This document shows positions 1 to 12,697 of a stretch of 64,000 nt of DNA, in pieces; within the stretch, counting starts at the first letter, position 1, and each line of letters opens with the position of its first letter. The stretch is from the NCBI GenBank assembly GCA_907165135.1, contig OU015568.1, positions 4,534,501 to 4,598,500 on the forward strand, in the 5' to 3' direction. Below the pieces are notes generated by a model that ran no database searches, had not been told where the DNA came from, and saw only the letters and a program-made list of their open reading frames with translations. Both the position numbers and the translations under genes were made by a program. The stretch is from Oikopleura dioica. Its lineage: Eukaryota > Chordata > Appendicularia > Copelata > Oikopleuridae.

Positions 1-917
1 GGTGTTAGGGTTAGCATTTTCGTTGAGGTTAGGGTTAATGTAAGGGATCAAAGCCAATATAATGTAGATATTCAATAAGGGCTTTAAGGGCTTGTATATC
101 CTTAAATTGGTAATCGAGAGATTATCAATTGAAGAACAGTTGCAGTTGAGGGTCTGATCTAAGGTAGCAACTAGAAGGGTCTACCTAAGATAGTTTTCCT
201 AACCCTAACCCCATTTTCATGATTCTTGATGGGGGTCCTGAATGATAATGTCAAAATCAATTGAAATTTCGATAGAAGCGATAGATTTTTATTTGCGAGT
301 TAGAATAAGGGTATCACTTTGTAAACTTTAGGGGATAAATTCCAAGAAAAAACGCCGAAATATCATGCCGACCCCCTTAAAATCGACCATACTCTTATAT
401 TTTCAAATCTTCTTTTAGTACAACCTTTTCTTCCTTGCGAAGCTTGAGGAAGCCAAGTTGGACAGAGTCTGTTCTCTTGATCTCGTGATGGCGCTCTTGG
501 TCCGCTCTAGCGCACTTTGCGCCGCGCTAACAGCCCGCCGCCGCGCTTTATTTTTTTCTTCCTCTTTCAATTTTTTTTTCTGTTATCAACGCTCTCTGCC
601 GCGATAACTCCCTGACCAAGTCTTAAATTTATACATTTTTAAACATTTATATTTCGCCCTCGAGAGATAAGAAGCGAAAAAACACGAAGAAAAACAAAGG
701 TAAAGACAGAAAAAATGAAAATTTGAAAAGTGAGAAGTTGGAAGAGGATTAGAGCTCAGAAGCTCAAGGGTTGAGTTTCAGCCCATTTCAAGTGCCAAAT
801 GTTCAATTTACTGGCCAGCATTTTGGGTTCAATTCGGATATTTCAAAAGGACAAAATATTTCAAAGCGATTATCATTTTTGCGCAGAAATTGGAATTTTC
901 TTTTCATTTAAAAAATT

Positions 918-1100
918 GTTGGCAATAAGTTGATACCCTTAATTTAAAGCAGCGACCCGTACTGACAACTTCATATTTATAATTTATAAATTATAATATA
1001 TTTATTATATAAAAATTTTATTATCATTTTTAAATTATAAATAAAAAGTTTCAGTAAGGCCTGTTGCTTTAAATTAAGGGTATCAACTCATTGTCAAGAA
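918..1100. mobile_element. Short TIR element (MITE-like)
   Basis: Inverted ends of about 35 bp: the left end reads GTTGATACCCTTAATTTAAA and the right end is its near-perfect complement, ending ATCAACTCATTGTCAA. The interior is AT-rich with no open frame. I could not assign a clear target-site duplication. Confidence 0.6.
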
Positions 1101-1562
1101 TTTTTTCAATGAAAATAAAATAATATAAATTTGATAAGAAAAAAAACACATAATACACAAAGCATTTTTTCAATTATCAAAAGTTGTGGAATTCCATTGA
1201 GTTTTGTTTCCCCATCAATCACTAACGGGCACGTAAAAAGGTCGTTTTTCTGAGGTGAATTAGCATCAGAAAAGAAGAAAAAGAGTCATAAATGTATCGC
1301 CGGATCCGTTTTTGTTTTACGCCTTTCAGTACATCTGTACCGCCCCTTTTAAATCTTTCCCTTGAAAATCCCGCTCGTCAATGGGCCCATTTTTTGATAA
1401 AAGAGATAAACGACCTCCCTTCATCCCTTTTTTTCGAAGAAACATCGTACGTGTGAGTACTCGACGCGGTTGGCCGCGTTTTCCGGAGACCGCCATTTAA
1501 CATCTTTCATTCACGGCCAATTTATGGGGTCCATGATATGGTTTTTTATGAAGATCAGAAAT

Positions 1563-1806
1563 CAAAATCGAGAAGCCGCTTGCGGCTTCGAGCTTCATAA
1601 TTGAAAAAGACGCGCGAAGCGCGGCTTTAACTTTTTTTCTCGAAGCCGCGAGCGGCTTTTTTGGGTATTAATTTTCGAAAATAATGTTTTAAAACGAAAA
1701 TTTCACCCGAAAAAGCCGCTCGCGGCTTTGAGAAAAAAAGTTAAAGCCGCGCTTCGCGCGTCTTTTTCAATTATGAAGCTCGAAGCCGCAAGCGGCTTCT
1801 CGATTT
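1563..1806. mobile_element. Near-perfect hairpin, GAAGCCGC family
   Basis: Roughly 110 bp of sequence starting ATCGAGAAGCCGCTTGCGG is repeated in inverse orientation, ending CCGCAAGCGGCTTCTCGAT, so the whole block can fold into one long stem. Each arm carries smaller palindromes (GCGCGAAGCGCGGC, GAAGCCGCGAGCGGC). The same end sequence recurs in an AMPK intron (16909-17022), a secreted-peptide intron (near 48.9 kb) and the alpha-SNAP intron (near 53.9 kb), which supports a dispersed fold-back element. Confidence 0.7.
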
Positions 1807-4800
1807 TATTTATGAGTTTTATTGAGTTAACTTTTGATTTATGGTTTGCATTTTTGAGTAGAAAAAAAGCAAATCCTCTTGCAATTCCGCTGATTTCTCC
1901 GCTAGGAAACGCGCCAAAAAAAAGTTGAATAAGATTCATTAGCCTAATCCGTGAAAATAAAATTTTATCACCCTAAAACTCAGCGGCAGGATTCATGAGG
2001 TGTGAAATTAATCGCTTTTGCTTATTTTTTTTCGAGAATCTGGAAGATGATGCTCTTGAATGTATGGTACCTTTAGGAGGAGGATTGAATTTGAAAGAGG
2101 GGGGCACTTTTGTTGGGAAAAAAGGGTTGAATGATGAATGGGGTTGAAAAACAACTTGAAGGTGTCTTGTTTCGTGAATTTTTAAAGGAGGGGAAGAAGT
2201 TTCGGTTGATTTTAAGGGTAGAACAAAAAAAGAAAGTGATTTCATACATCTGGATTTTGATTGGCCGGAAAGCAAAATACAGCAAGCTTATTGGTCTTCC
2301 AAAAATGCAGTTCTTTTTGTTGATTTTTGCCAAATGCTCGATTGATTGGACTCTAAAATGCCCCGATTTCGCTACTCAGATTGACCTGTAAAAACTGCTC
2401 TTGACACCCTTAAAATGAAAGAGAATAGTATCCCAACCGGTCACCGAAGGAAGCAATAAATATTTGACAGATCTGTTTTGGCACTCTGACACCAAGCTTT
2501 TTTCAGACTAATTCAAAATTAATCAATCGTGCATTTCTTTCTTTTTTCTTCTGAAGTTTAAAAAAGCGTCAGTACTCGAGTTGAATCTTTCTTTTGATTA
2601 CCGTCCTCGTCAGACTGGCTCCATTTCAGAATCTGAAATTCAGTAATTCTTCGAGAATTCTGAAAAGAAGCGCGAAGGATTCAATCTGAAATTCAACGCG
2701 GAAAATGAGCGATAATGAGTGCTTCACAAGAGCTTCAAGATTTTCTTCGCCCTGAGATGTTCCGGAAATTACTTAATTTTGCAATAAAGGCCCTGTGAGA
2801 GGACAATTTCGACCTTGTTTTCTCACAGTTTTTTTTTTCTCGACGAAAAAAAAGGGTTGAAATCAAAATAATATTTTCGAACCCTTTTTTTTCTCAAGAA
2901 AAAAAAGGTTTATTTTTGATCGCATAATCTAATTATCCCCGGTCGATCCCTTTTCGAATTATACATTCAGTCAAAAAATCGGTAAGATTGACGAGGGTTC
3001 AAATATGGAAAGAGTCACGCGCCATTAGCTCGCGTAAATATACAGCTATTTACATGGGACTAAGCGCTTTTGGAGAGGCGGCGGTTATTACCGAACACGA
3101 AGGGCTCGTTTCGCAAATTGAAATTACTGTAATTGGGCTGGAACCTCAAGGTCAAAGTCGAGACATTAAATTCCATGTTGCGCAATTTGAATATTCGAAT
3201 ATTTTTAGATTTTGGTAAAGCTTTTTCTGTTAGGAAATAGCTTAAAAAATAGGCAAAATAGTTAAGGGTATCTCTAGCTTAACTCTGTTAGAAAAAAAAA
3301 AATAATATTTAATCATAAAAAAGAGAGACTATCTGGAAAGACCACCCAGAAAGTCCTTAAACTCATAAAATGGCCATTTATGTGGCGTATTTGCGGATTA
3401 AAACGGGAGTAACGAAAATCGCGGGAAATCGCCAAAGGAAACGCCATTCCCGTGAAAAGATGCTAACTCGATGAAAAGGAGGGTATTCAGTGGGGCGGAA
3501 GTTCAACCAACAGCCAAGTCAAAGTTTTCAGCGCTTCAAAGGGTTAACCCCAGTCCGCGTGGATCTTGCCAGACGGGCTTTCAAAAGCGAGTCCTTTCAA
3601 AGGAAAAAAGTTCATGTTTCAAAGAATAAAATTAATTGAACAGAAAAAAGTCAATTTCTTTTAATTTTCCGAAAAAAAGTACCGATTCTTCATGATTTCG
3701 TGTAGACAGATCGAGATAAAAACCAGGAGCTCAGAGGTTTATCGGGGGGCATTTGATCTTTGATCAATGCTTATTATCTTATCGGCGCTTCCGAATTACG
3801 ATCCCGTCTCAGCAAACCGGAGCCTCTTTTCTCTTTTCTTGATTAGCTCTTCCGGGAATGGTTTAATAGGACTTTGATTGAGAATTTAGCGACTCTCATG
3901 ATTATATCATCCGATTTCGTTGAGACAGAATTAGGGTTAAGAAAACCCTGTTGAACGGGGTCTACCCCCTTAAAAATTTTGACTAGGCCTCGAAGGAAAC
4001 TATGGCTCTTGCGAAATTCCTTCGTTATCAATGTAAACGATGTCATAATTCGGAAAGCTTCTCCCAGGTGCGGGCTTCCTTCTGTACCTGGCCTGTCACG
4101 TGATGATAGTTTTCGGTGGTGCGGCGGTGTAATGCTGAAAAAACACGGGAGCGCGTTGGCACCGCTCCAGCCCTCCACCATGACGGAGAGGATATTTTCC
4201 ACTGACAGATTTGGCGCCAATTTTCACCAGAAATAGACACTTTTCGAAACTCAGAAAACTCAAACTCAAGAAAAAAAAATTAAACAAGAAATATTGAAAT
4301 CGAAACCAAGACAAAGAGAATAGGCTGCTTATCCTTCTGAGGAAATTACTCGGAAAGGGAATTTGAGAGGACGAAAAGGACAGAAGGGGATTGAGCGAGA
4401 TTCAGATTTAAGAAAATTCAGAGAGTAAGAGGTTAAAAAAAGACTCAAAAGAAGAGAAAGCGTTTTTCTTTTAAAAATTTTTTTGTCCGATTTTTTTGGG
4501 GATTCTTATTTTAAAAATACACCTTTTAGGGTCTTCTCTTTATTTCGAGTAGAAAAAATAAGGGTCTCACTATGATATTCTCAGTGAAAATTCTGCTTGA
4601 ATATATGCTCTTGTGTCTACCCCCTTAAAAGTTCATGCCAACTTATAAGCTCTTGTAAAAACTGCGGGCCAAGGGGTCCTTTGTAAAGCTGATAACCTAC
4701 AGGTGTATAAATGTTTCTCCTGTTGTCCCAATTGATAAGCTCTTTCTTTCTTTTTCTTCTAAATTTTACAACTGCCCTGAACTCAATTATAAAACGCGTT

Positions 4801-5203
4801 ATATCCTTATTACCTCCCTTCAGATTCGTCCCCACCTTCCGGTCCCAATTGCAGCCAACTTATCACTTTTTATACCGCAGTTAGTTTACCGGGCGGGGTC
4901 CCTTAAAATATTGCAGCCAAAAGAATTTTAAGGCGATCAGGTTATCTATCAATCATTTCCTGTTTTGCCAAATTCCTCAGCTTGCAAGTTTTCTTTGGAA
5001 TTTCTAGCATTTATTTTTGAAATTCCTGCAACGCATATTTCAAGTGTCAGACCCTTAGGAGCTCTTTAAATGACCATCCGGTTGATGATCCAACCACACA
5101 CCAGTAATTAACACTTTTTCAGTTCAGGCTTTTTCCAATCGATGATCGGCCTACTGTAACAACAGCAACAACGAGAACAACTGTACAAACAAGAAGAAGA
5201 GGG

Positions 5204-8200
5204 ATGAAATTATCGGTAGCGCTTGGGCTTAGCCCAAATCTAGTGGCTGGAATATGCGAAATGATGAAGGAAAAAGTCCCGAGTCCAGAACAATGGAGAA
5301 ATTTAACTCAACACGGGCAAAATTATCACGGTAAGTGACCACGATCAAAGGTCAATTTTAGATTCATTGAAGATGAAAATGAAATGATAACAGTACTAGT
5401 AACGCCGATTTAAAAAGGGTTGATGTATAGTTGCATCTTTGAAGAAAGGTACCCAGCCGTCGATAGCTCAGTTGGCAGAGCGGGAGACTGTAGAGGGTTA
5501 GCAGTTATCTCTAGGTCACTGGTTCGAATCCGGTTCGACGGAAACTTTTTCTTTTGAAATTTTTGGCTCCGGTCGAAAATGCTTTATTTTTGTGCCGAAA
5601 TGGCCATCTTAGGCCCTTCTTGCGAAATGTTATCGACGAACTTGGGCCTTCAAGAATTGAATGTTGATTTCGAGTCGAATTTCTTGGCGAAGGTCTTTGG
5701 CTTCATTGATACGCACAAGTGGGTTAAACCAACCAGCTTAAATTGTTAGCCATTACAAATAAGCGAGCTTATATATTTACACCCCATTCGCACCGGTTCG
5801 CGATTAACCTGCTGTAACAATCGTGCGCCAAAAGGACAAGGCTCTATTGGCGTCCAGTCTAAATATTTTGCAACACAAACCGGCCTTTGAAAGCTTCAAC
5901 TGCTTATGATTACAAAACGGTGGCTTACACGCGCGAGCAGTTGAGAATAAAAATGGACACTTGTCAAAACATACTTTTTCATAAGTCAGAGCGTGTGAGT
6001 GAATAACCACAAATATCCCTCTTCGCTTTTGTCTATTAGACCTTAAGGGGGTTAAGAACCTTAACTTCTCAAAACACGGGCGCGCTACTATACCCTCAAA
6101 ACACGGGGTCCAATAATTGGACCACAATGCATTATCCAGCCCCGCGCGGCGCACCCAATTCATAGTGTGAAAAATAGCGCTCAGAACTTTTGGCTCTAAT
6201 TGACGTTTCCATTAAGTAAAAAAGATTATAAATATATTGTTAGAGAGCTTGAACCCTCTTCTATAATAATTTACAATTGTAAGTCGAAAAATCCGTTTCG
6301 ATATTCCACCAGAGAGCGAAAGAGAAATATGGCGCAAAACGCCACCACTTTTGAGTTTTCATTCGAAACTTCACAAAGTGGTTCGTTTTCGTCCTATCAG
6401 CTCACATTACAAAATTCAGGTCAAACAGATTACTAGAACGGGAAATACAGGAGGTAAAAGTCGCCGTGGTCCAATGATTGGACCACGTGCCTTGAGAAGT
6501 TAAGACCTTTTTGGACAGATTTTAAGCGAAATTAAAAAAAAGCGATTTCGAATGGATTGAAAATACCATAATTCTTGAATTCGTTAAGGGACACGCGCGT
6601 AAATACGGCGTCAGCGGGAATAAAATAAATCCGCGGTGGTATGCTTATTTCTGGCGCTGGAGTTGCGCCAGACCGCGGCCATTTGCAAGCTCCCTTCATG
6701 CAGCCATAAATAAGGAATAAAAAGATAAAAACAATTGTTTCTAGCTTTTAATAAACAACATTTTAGATCTTGTTTTTTATACATTTTGAAAAAAATAAAA
6801 AAAAAATTCAAAAATTTCAAAAAAAAATTTTGAAAAATGCCAAAAAAATCGGAACCCCAAATTTTCAAAATTTTCAAAGATTTTAAATTTTTATTCTTCA
6901 GGACAACTTCGACTAGCTGGCGAAACAGAAGTATACGGGCGTGGCGCGCTGCAAATTTTTAACGAAATCGAGCAAGAATGGGGAACACTGAGCAAGATCG
7001 GATTCGACTACAGCGAAGCCATGGTCGCTTGTACCGGATTAGGGTGAGTTAAACTTTCAGTGAAATTGACGCTTGGCGCCTTATTGGCGAAAGCATGGCT
7101 CACGTAAAATAAGGGGCCACACTATCGACGTTTATAAAAAAAGGCCGGAAGGAGCGAACAAAGTGACCGCTTTAGACTTGTGTTCCGGCGAGGCGGAAAT
7201 AAGCTGACTTTAAATGAAAATAAAACATAAAAAGGATAAATTCATTATTGATCACTGATTAGCCCAGAAGCCTGGCAGAAGGTGATAGACCAGATCATTT
7301 TCACAAATTTGTCTTTTTAGTCATTTTTTAAATGAAATCAAGGATGATTAAAGACTGGAAAAAACGGTCCTTTTGGTATTCATTGAAAAATGATTATTGT
7401 CAATTTTCGCTCGAAAGCGCTAGAATCGTAAATAATAAAATCTATCTAGCGAAAAGTAATCGGAAGCTCTGCGGTAAGTTCACCTGGTTCTTGCCCTGCT
7501 TCATGAGCCACCTGAGCTCTTTGATGAGTTCACCGAGCTCACCAAAGCACAAAGCAAAACTCATAACTGGCGATTTATAACCGTCAAGTCTGATTTGCAC
7601 GTCGTAATCAATCAAATTATGGCCTCGCTTTTTTTTTGCTGTTGAGTGACGTGCTGGACCCTCTTAAGATCAACTTTGAAAATGAAAAATAAATTTCCAA
7701 AATAACGAAAAATTCTAGCTTCGGATGCGTGATGGGCTGGGGCACACTTGGACAATGGAAGGACAAGTTGAACTACGAAGACCGCTTTATGGTGCAACAA
7801 AAAGACCTGCCCACGGGGTACTTTGGCCTCGATTGCCACGGGGATGAGCCTACTCTAGGGTAAGTATACCTCTTCTCTTCGCTTTTTTTGTAAAAGAGGA
7901 ATTAAGTTATTGTTGCCCTGGAGAGAAAAGATGGGGGAGCAAACTTGGCCATAATTTTGACCATGACGATGATGTTGTCCTCCATTGTGGATTTGCGAAG
8001 GATATTGGATTTGGGCCGGAAACTGTTTGTCCTCATAGAACGACTTTGAGCAATTCTGAAGCTGGTGGCTCCTGCAGAGAAGGTACAGTAACACCACAGT
8101 TCTCTCTGAAACAGGGGGAAGCGCGTTCCTCTCCCCAAATTACAGTGACAAGATCAAAAGTCAATTGCTAAGCAGTTTAAATTTTTTCACATATAGAAGC

Positions 8201-10766
8201 AGCTTAAATTGATATCCGCCTCTTATTCTGAGATAAGCCGGCTGGGCGCGGTGCCAGAGTGGAAACTATTAAACACGGCTGTAAATTATTTTTTCAAACA
8301 TTTCTTGTTTTATAACCGCGTTTAATGTTTTTCAGCAGCAAGTTCCGGAAGTTGTTTTAATGATAAAACGAAAAAACGGCAAAAGTTGGAATGTCAGATT
8401 TTGACTCGCCAAGTTGTACCACGTCATTTTTTCTTCTGAAAATGTATAGTGCCGAAACCGCAACGAGCACTTGGCCTTTCGAGCTTATCAATTTGCTTCA
8501 CACATTTTTGACGCGCTTTTCATCAAAAATTTTCTTCTAGGTCGAGTTCGACTAACTGGTGGAGACGATGCGCTTAACTGGGGCCGCTTGGAAATCTCGC
8601 ATGCCGGTCAATTTGGATCAGTTTCTGCTGATGAATTTACAAAAGTTGCCGCAGATATTGCTTGCCGGTCGATGGGATTTTCGGAAGGAGCGAAATTGTA
8701 TAAAGCGAAAAAAGATGTTCTTCAAGAAATGACTCTGACGGAGAAAGATTCTGAATACATGCATATTTGGATGTGGTCCCTCAAATGCAGAGGTAATATT
8801 CAATCATCAAACCTTTCACCTTATTTTGAATTCTAGGAAGAGAGCAATCTCTACGCCAATGCCTTTTCGGCGGCCAGACGACTCCGCTGAAGCGATCAGA
8901 TCGACTTTCTTGGGGAAAATACGCTCGTTTCCCATTTTCAAAATACTGGGGTTACACTCCAGCGAATCTGTATGATCATGAGAACGATGTTGTACTTTGG
9001 TGTTCTGGAGAGCCCGATATGGACAAAGTCGACGAAAATTGTGTTGGAACGGAGACTTACAAGAAGATGTTTGCCAAGTTTGCTCCGACAACTACCACGA
9101 CGACGACAACGAAAAAGCCGACAACAACAACCACAAGCACAACAACCACAACAACAACGACGACGACGACTACGACGAGTACGACAACGACGACGACAAC
9201 CAAAAAGCCAACAACAACAACTCTTGTCCCAACGACAACGACAACTACCTCATCAACAGTGACAACAACCTCAACACCGTCAAAAGCAACAACAAGGTAC
9301 TCCCTCTTCATCTTTTTCATACCTATTTCTATCATCTTCTTAGTGAGCCCTCGACGGGGATTTTCCACCTCTCCTACCTCATTTCTGACAAAGCCCCGGG
9401 CCGCTCTGAAGTCGAATTCACAGAAGATGTCGCAAGCGCAATTAAGAAATCGCTCGGATCATCCGTCGAAAAGGAAATTTTATCTGTCTCCGTCCGGGAA
9501 CTTGGAACGAATTCGGGCAAATGGGATGTCGCAGCAATCGTCAAAGCAGAATCACTTTCGCTTCAGGAATGAGCTTCAATTTTCTCAAAAACAATTAATA
9601 TCAACGATCAATTTTATGCCTTCAACCCCTTAAACGACTGAAAAAAAGCTCGCGAAAAGGAAATGAAAGACAAAACTGCAGTCTCGAACAGTGTCGCACG
9701 GAAGAGATTCAACCAAAAAGACATGTCCTTCAGCGTGGTTGTATCAAACTCAGATTATCAAGTGCCTGGAATCATCGCAGTCCCATTTTATGACTCCCCT
9801 GAAATCGTCACGGAAAAGCCAAATTCCTCAAACGCACCTGTGATTCCAACGCAATCACCAATTAGCCAAAAATCATCATCTGATAAGCCAAACACATCAG
9901 AATCGACAGAAACAATGCCAAACCTTGCCGAACTTGAAAGTATTGTTGTGACGGAAGTCGCAACTGATGGTCCAAAAGCCAGCTCGGATGTGACAACAAC
10001 TCTTGAAATCAAAGAAGAGGAAGTAATTGCCGAGAAATCACAAGGCGCAGAAGATGCCGATGAGCTTATTGTTCTCGAGCCAGATTTGGTCAACCCGATT
10101 TCAACAAAGAAAATTGAAACATCAACGAAATCGGCAACAACAACGACAACTAGAACTACTACTTCAACTCCGAAGCCGACAACGACTACAACCCAAACTC
10201 CTACCCCAACAACGACAACGACAACTACCCAGAAAAAAACATCAGCAACTTTGAAAATGACAAAAGAACCGAGAATCCTTTCCACAGAAAAACTCACAAC
10301 CAGTGTGGAAACAGAAAGAAATGAAATGCTCGAAGCTGACCCTGATGCAGCTGGGATGAATATGATTGTTGTCGGAGGAGTAATTGGCCTTGTTGTCATT
10401 CTCGGTAAGTAGAGGTCAATGAAGACCATCGTATTGATGTTGAATTTTAGGAGCGATTGTTGTTAGCTTTCACTTCAAGAAACGATCGAAACTTCAAAAG
10501 TAAGACCATTTTTCTTTTGATGCCTTCTCACCAGAACATTCAGAGATTCCCGAGCAAGTCTCAACGCCTCCCTCCAATCCGGCAAAGCTGAATCCTCCAG
10601 CTCCAACGCCACCAACGGCTACCTCCAAATGAACACGGAAGACCCCGACCTCAAGATCATCCGCGACGATTCCCTCGACCCCATCGACGCAACCGAACCC
10701 CACGAGACTCAAAATTTTATTCCAAAAGTTTCACGCGTCAGCGAGTACAAATTCGACAGCAGTTGA
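5204..10766 (+). CDS. SRCR-domain, Thr-rich, single-pass membrane receptor
   Basis: Exons: 5204-5330, 6902-7043, 7719-7859, 7907-8082, 8541-8792, 8837-9296, 9344-9566, 9660-10404, 10451-10499, 10535-10766; phases agree throughout. The start MKLSVALGLS looks like a signal peptide. Two scavenger-receptor cysteine-rich domains follow. The first includes LRLAG, EWGTLSKIGFDY, MVACTGLGFG and closes with WGSKLGHNFDHDDDVVLHC; the second has RVRLTGG and DIACRSMGFSEG. A long Thr-rich, mucin-like stretch (about 9085-9290) is followed by a globular segment that may be SEA-like, a second Thr/Ser region, a transmembrane helix (MIVVGGVIGLVVILGAIVV) and a roughly 90-residue cytoplasmic tail. The intron at 9567-9659 is non-canonical (CAG|GA...AAG|GAA) and removes two in-frame stops. 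SRCR receptors usually bind extracellular ligands in adhesion or immunity; the actual ligand cannot be seen. Poly(A) signals lie near 10925. Confidence 0.85.
5457..5542 (+). tRNA. tRNA-Tyr: tRNA-Tyr (GTA), intron-containing
   Basis: The acceptor strands CCGTCGA and TCGACGG pair perfectly. The D arm (TAGCTCAGTTGG), anticodon loop CTGTAG and T arm (GGTTCGAATCC) closely follow animal tRNA-Tyr. A 13-nt intron (about 5494-5506, just 3' of the anticodon) interrupts the anticodon arm, as is usual for tRNA-Tyr. The gene lies in the first intron of the SRCR receptor, on the same strand. Confidence 0.95.
6047..6512. mobile_element. TIR element in SRCR gene intron 1
   Basis: The left end TTAAGAACCTTAACTTCTCA and the right end TGAGAAGTTAAGACCTT are inverted. 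Just inside each lie palindromic motifs, GGTCCAATAATTGGACCAC and GTGGTCCAATGATTGGACCAC. The interior shows only a short, unsupported open frame. The element is in the 1.57-kb intron that also holds the tRNA-Tyr. Confidence 0.5.
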
Positions 10767-10982
10767 TAAAATCAAGCCTCGACAATTTTAACTTTAGCCC
10801 AAACTTTAACTAAACTATCGAAAGAAAAAAACCTCAGCATCCATTGTGACAGACCACAAAATTTTAAGATAAAGCATTCACTGTTCAACACACCTGTTTC
10901 TGATCAATGCGCATTTTTTTTTTCAATAAATGACTGTAAATAAACTTCAAATAAATACACCTTTTTATTCATGGAAAAAATT

Positions 10983-12399
10983 TCAGACACAATCAGTCAA
11001 AGTATCAGAACTGTCAACCGTCAGCAGCCTATTCCCAATTGACATTCGCCGCGCCCCATAAGAGATTCTTTTATCTCCTGGACCAACAACATTTCTTTTC
11101 TGAGCAATTCTTCGCAAAACCGACGATTTTTGCGAAACACGCCCGAATTTCTTGAAGATTTCATTCGTAGTGGTCGTTCGTCGCCTCGCCATTTCTATCG
11201 ATGTGGGAAACAGTGCTGAAAATGCTTGCCGTCTTCGAAAATTCTCGATGAGATTTTCTCGATTTCTGATTCTGTCACCGATAACGGGCAATTTCTTGAG
11301 GATCCATAGTTTAAAAAGGCAGAGTGTTGCTAATACTGATTGTAGAACTGGTATTCCAACGAAGAAAATGTGGATCTGAGGCAGGCTTTTTGCAGGGCGG
11401 TCAACTGGTGCACTTAATCTTGTGCTCAGACATTATACTTATTCAATAAAGCCTACACGATATTTTGTGGAGTTTGTTTCGCACCAGCAAACACTGCAAG
11501 AACGACGATTGCTGTCGAAATAATCCCATGCCAGCAGCCCGCGAACGATACTTAAAAAAAGATACTAGGAAAGTAATATTATGTATACCTTTTGTGTCGA
11601 ACCAAAGTATTTCAACAAGAAGAAAAATTAATGGTACAAACTCTTTGGCGATCATCATGATTGTTGTCATATCTGGCCATCTACGGGACATGTCACGGTA
11701 AGGGAAGAATCCAAGCCATTTTGTTCCATTGGTTATTGCGATGAAAAGCGAGAGTATAATCTTGTCAACAAATTAATTAATACTTTGAACTGTTATGTTT
11801 ACCTGGCAATTAAAGAAAAGAGAATGAATTTTGTTAAGCGTCTGCATTTTGCTTCCAAATCCGAGGATGATCTTTTTTCTATTGAAATTCGTGTATATTG
11901 TTAAAATCACAGCTATCAAAAATTTTCACCAGTGAGAAAATTAAAACTGTACCTATAGGATAGTTCAGGCCACGGAATGGAGTACTTGATCCAACCCATG
12001 TAAGACGCATGATTGAAGTAAGCCCAAGAATAAGACGTAGAAGGACGTAAACTCGATCATTTGTCACCAGAGTAGAATTGACGAAATTGATCGCAGGTTC
12101 TCGTCCAAGTTGACAAGCAAAAGCATACTTCTCGAATCTTGTCATTGGAATTTCGCCGATGAGTTTCATCGGATGAATCTTTTTTCTCACTCGCCATGTT
12201 ATAACGTAATTGATGAATGAAATTATGACCAAGACGATAAGATCTACGGCGCAATATGATTTACGAACACAAATGTCAAATTACAAATATGAGTTATTTT
12301 GTACCCCATTTGAAGAAAATTGATCGTCACACCCTTGTCGACCCAATGTTGGGGAATTTCATGATTCCAGGTGGACTCCATTCCAAGTCTTGTTTCCAT
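10983..12399 (-). CDS. Multi-pass membrane protein, copy 1 of tandem pair
   Basis: Family not recognised. Exons in transcription order: 12399-12285, 12243-11953, 11912-11803, 11760-11589, 11550-11459, 11375-10983, giving 390 aa from the ATG at 12399. An upstream coding exon is possible, because the neighbouring paralogue has one. About six hydrophobic segments are visible, for example LIVLVIISFINYVITW, VYVLLRLILGLTSIM and FVPLIFLLVEILWF. A short N-terminal motif WNHEIPQHWVDKG precedes the first segment, and a basic Ser/Thr-rich tail (NEIFKKFGRVSQKSS) follows the last. The organisation suggests a receptor or channel-like plasma-membrane protein, but I assign no function. Its 3' end faces that of the SRCR gene, about 220 bp away. 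The adjacent copy at 12698-14213 shares intron positions. Confidence 0.8.
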
Positions 12400-12697
12400 A
12401 GTACTAAAAGTTTTAGCCTAAATTTAAAGTCCTAAAACACTTTTATTTCATCACCCTGATCGTTCTTATTTGACCGCTCAAACTGATAACTGTACTGGCA
12501 AATAATAATGAAGATTACAGAAGTTCTAGAGACGCGTTTTTTAGACTTACGAAAATGAAATAAAATAACCTCTACAAGCTGTGCTTCCATGAATGATTTC
12601 ATAACATCTGTAACTTATCAATCCCCATTTTTTCCAATAAAGTACAGTTTATCAACTTCACATAAAACAAAGTTTATTAAACTACCAGAAAAGCATG

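Larger units (their letters stand above)
1..5203. other. Gene-poor repeat-rich region
   Basis: I find no convincing protein-coding gene here. Open frames up to about 125 codons exist (for example 3843-4220 minus, 2988-3218 plus) but show no signal peptide, recognisable motif or splice-linked continuation. The stretch holds telomere-like GGTTAGGGTTA at 1-40 with its complement near 199-211, a TIR element at 918-1100 and a large hairpin at 1563-1806. The last few hundred bases presumably contain the promoter of the SRCR gene that starts at 5204. Confidence 0.6.

Noticed and set aside
3843-4240. Overlapping 85-125-codon frames on both strands near 4 kb
   Set aside because: No motif, no hydrophobic signal, no partner exon, and competing frames are equally open.
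9057-9368. Long Val-rich frames antisense to the Thr-rich exons (also 9788-10429, 33989-34351, 35349-35696, 42728-43066 minus)
   Set aside because: They are mirror frames of ACN-repeat Thr codons; low-complexity shadows without signal peptides or splice partners.
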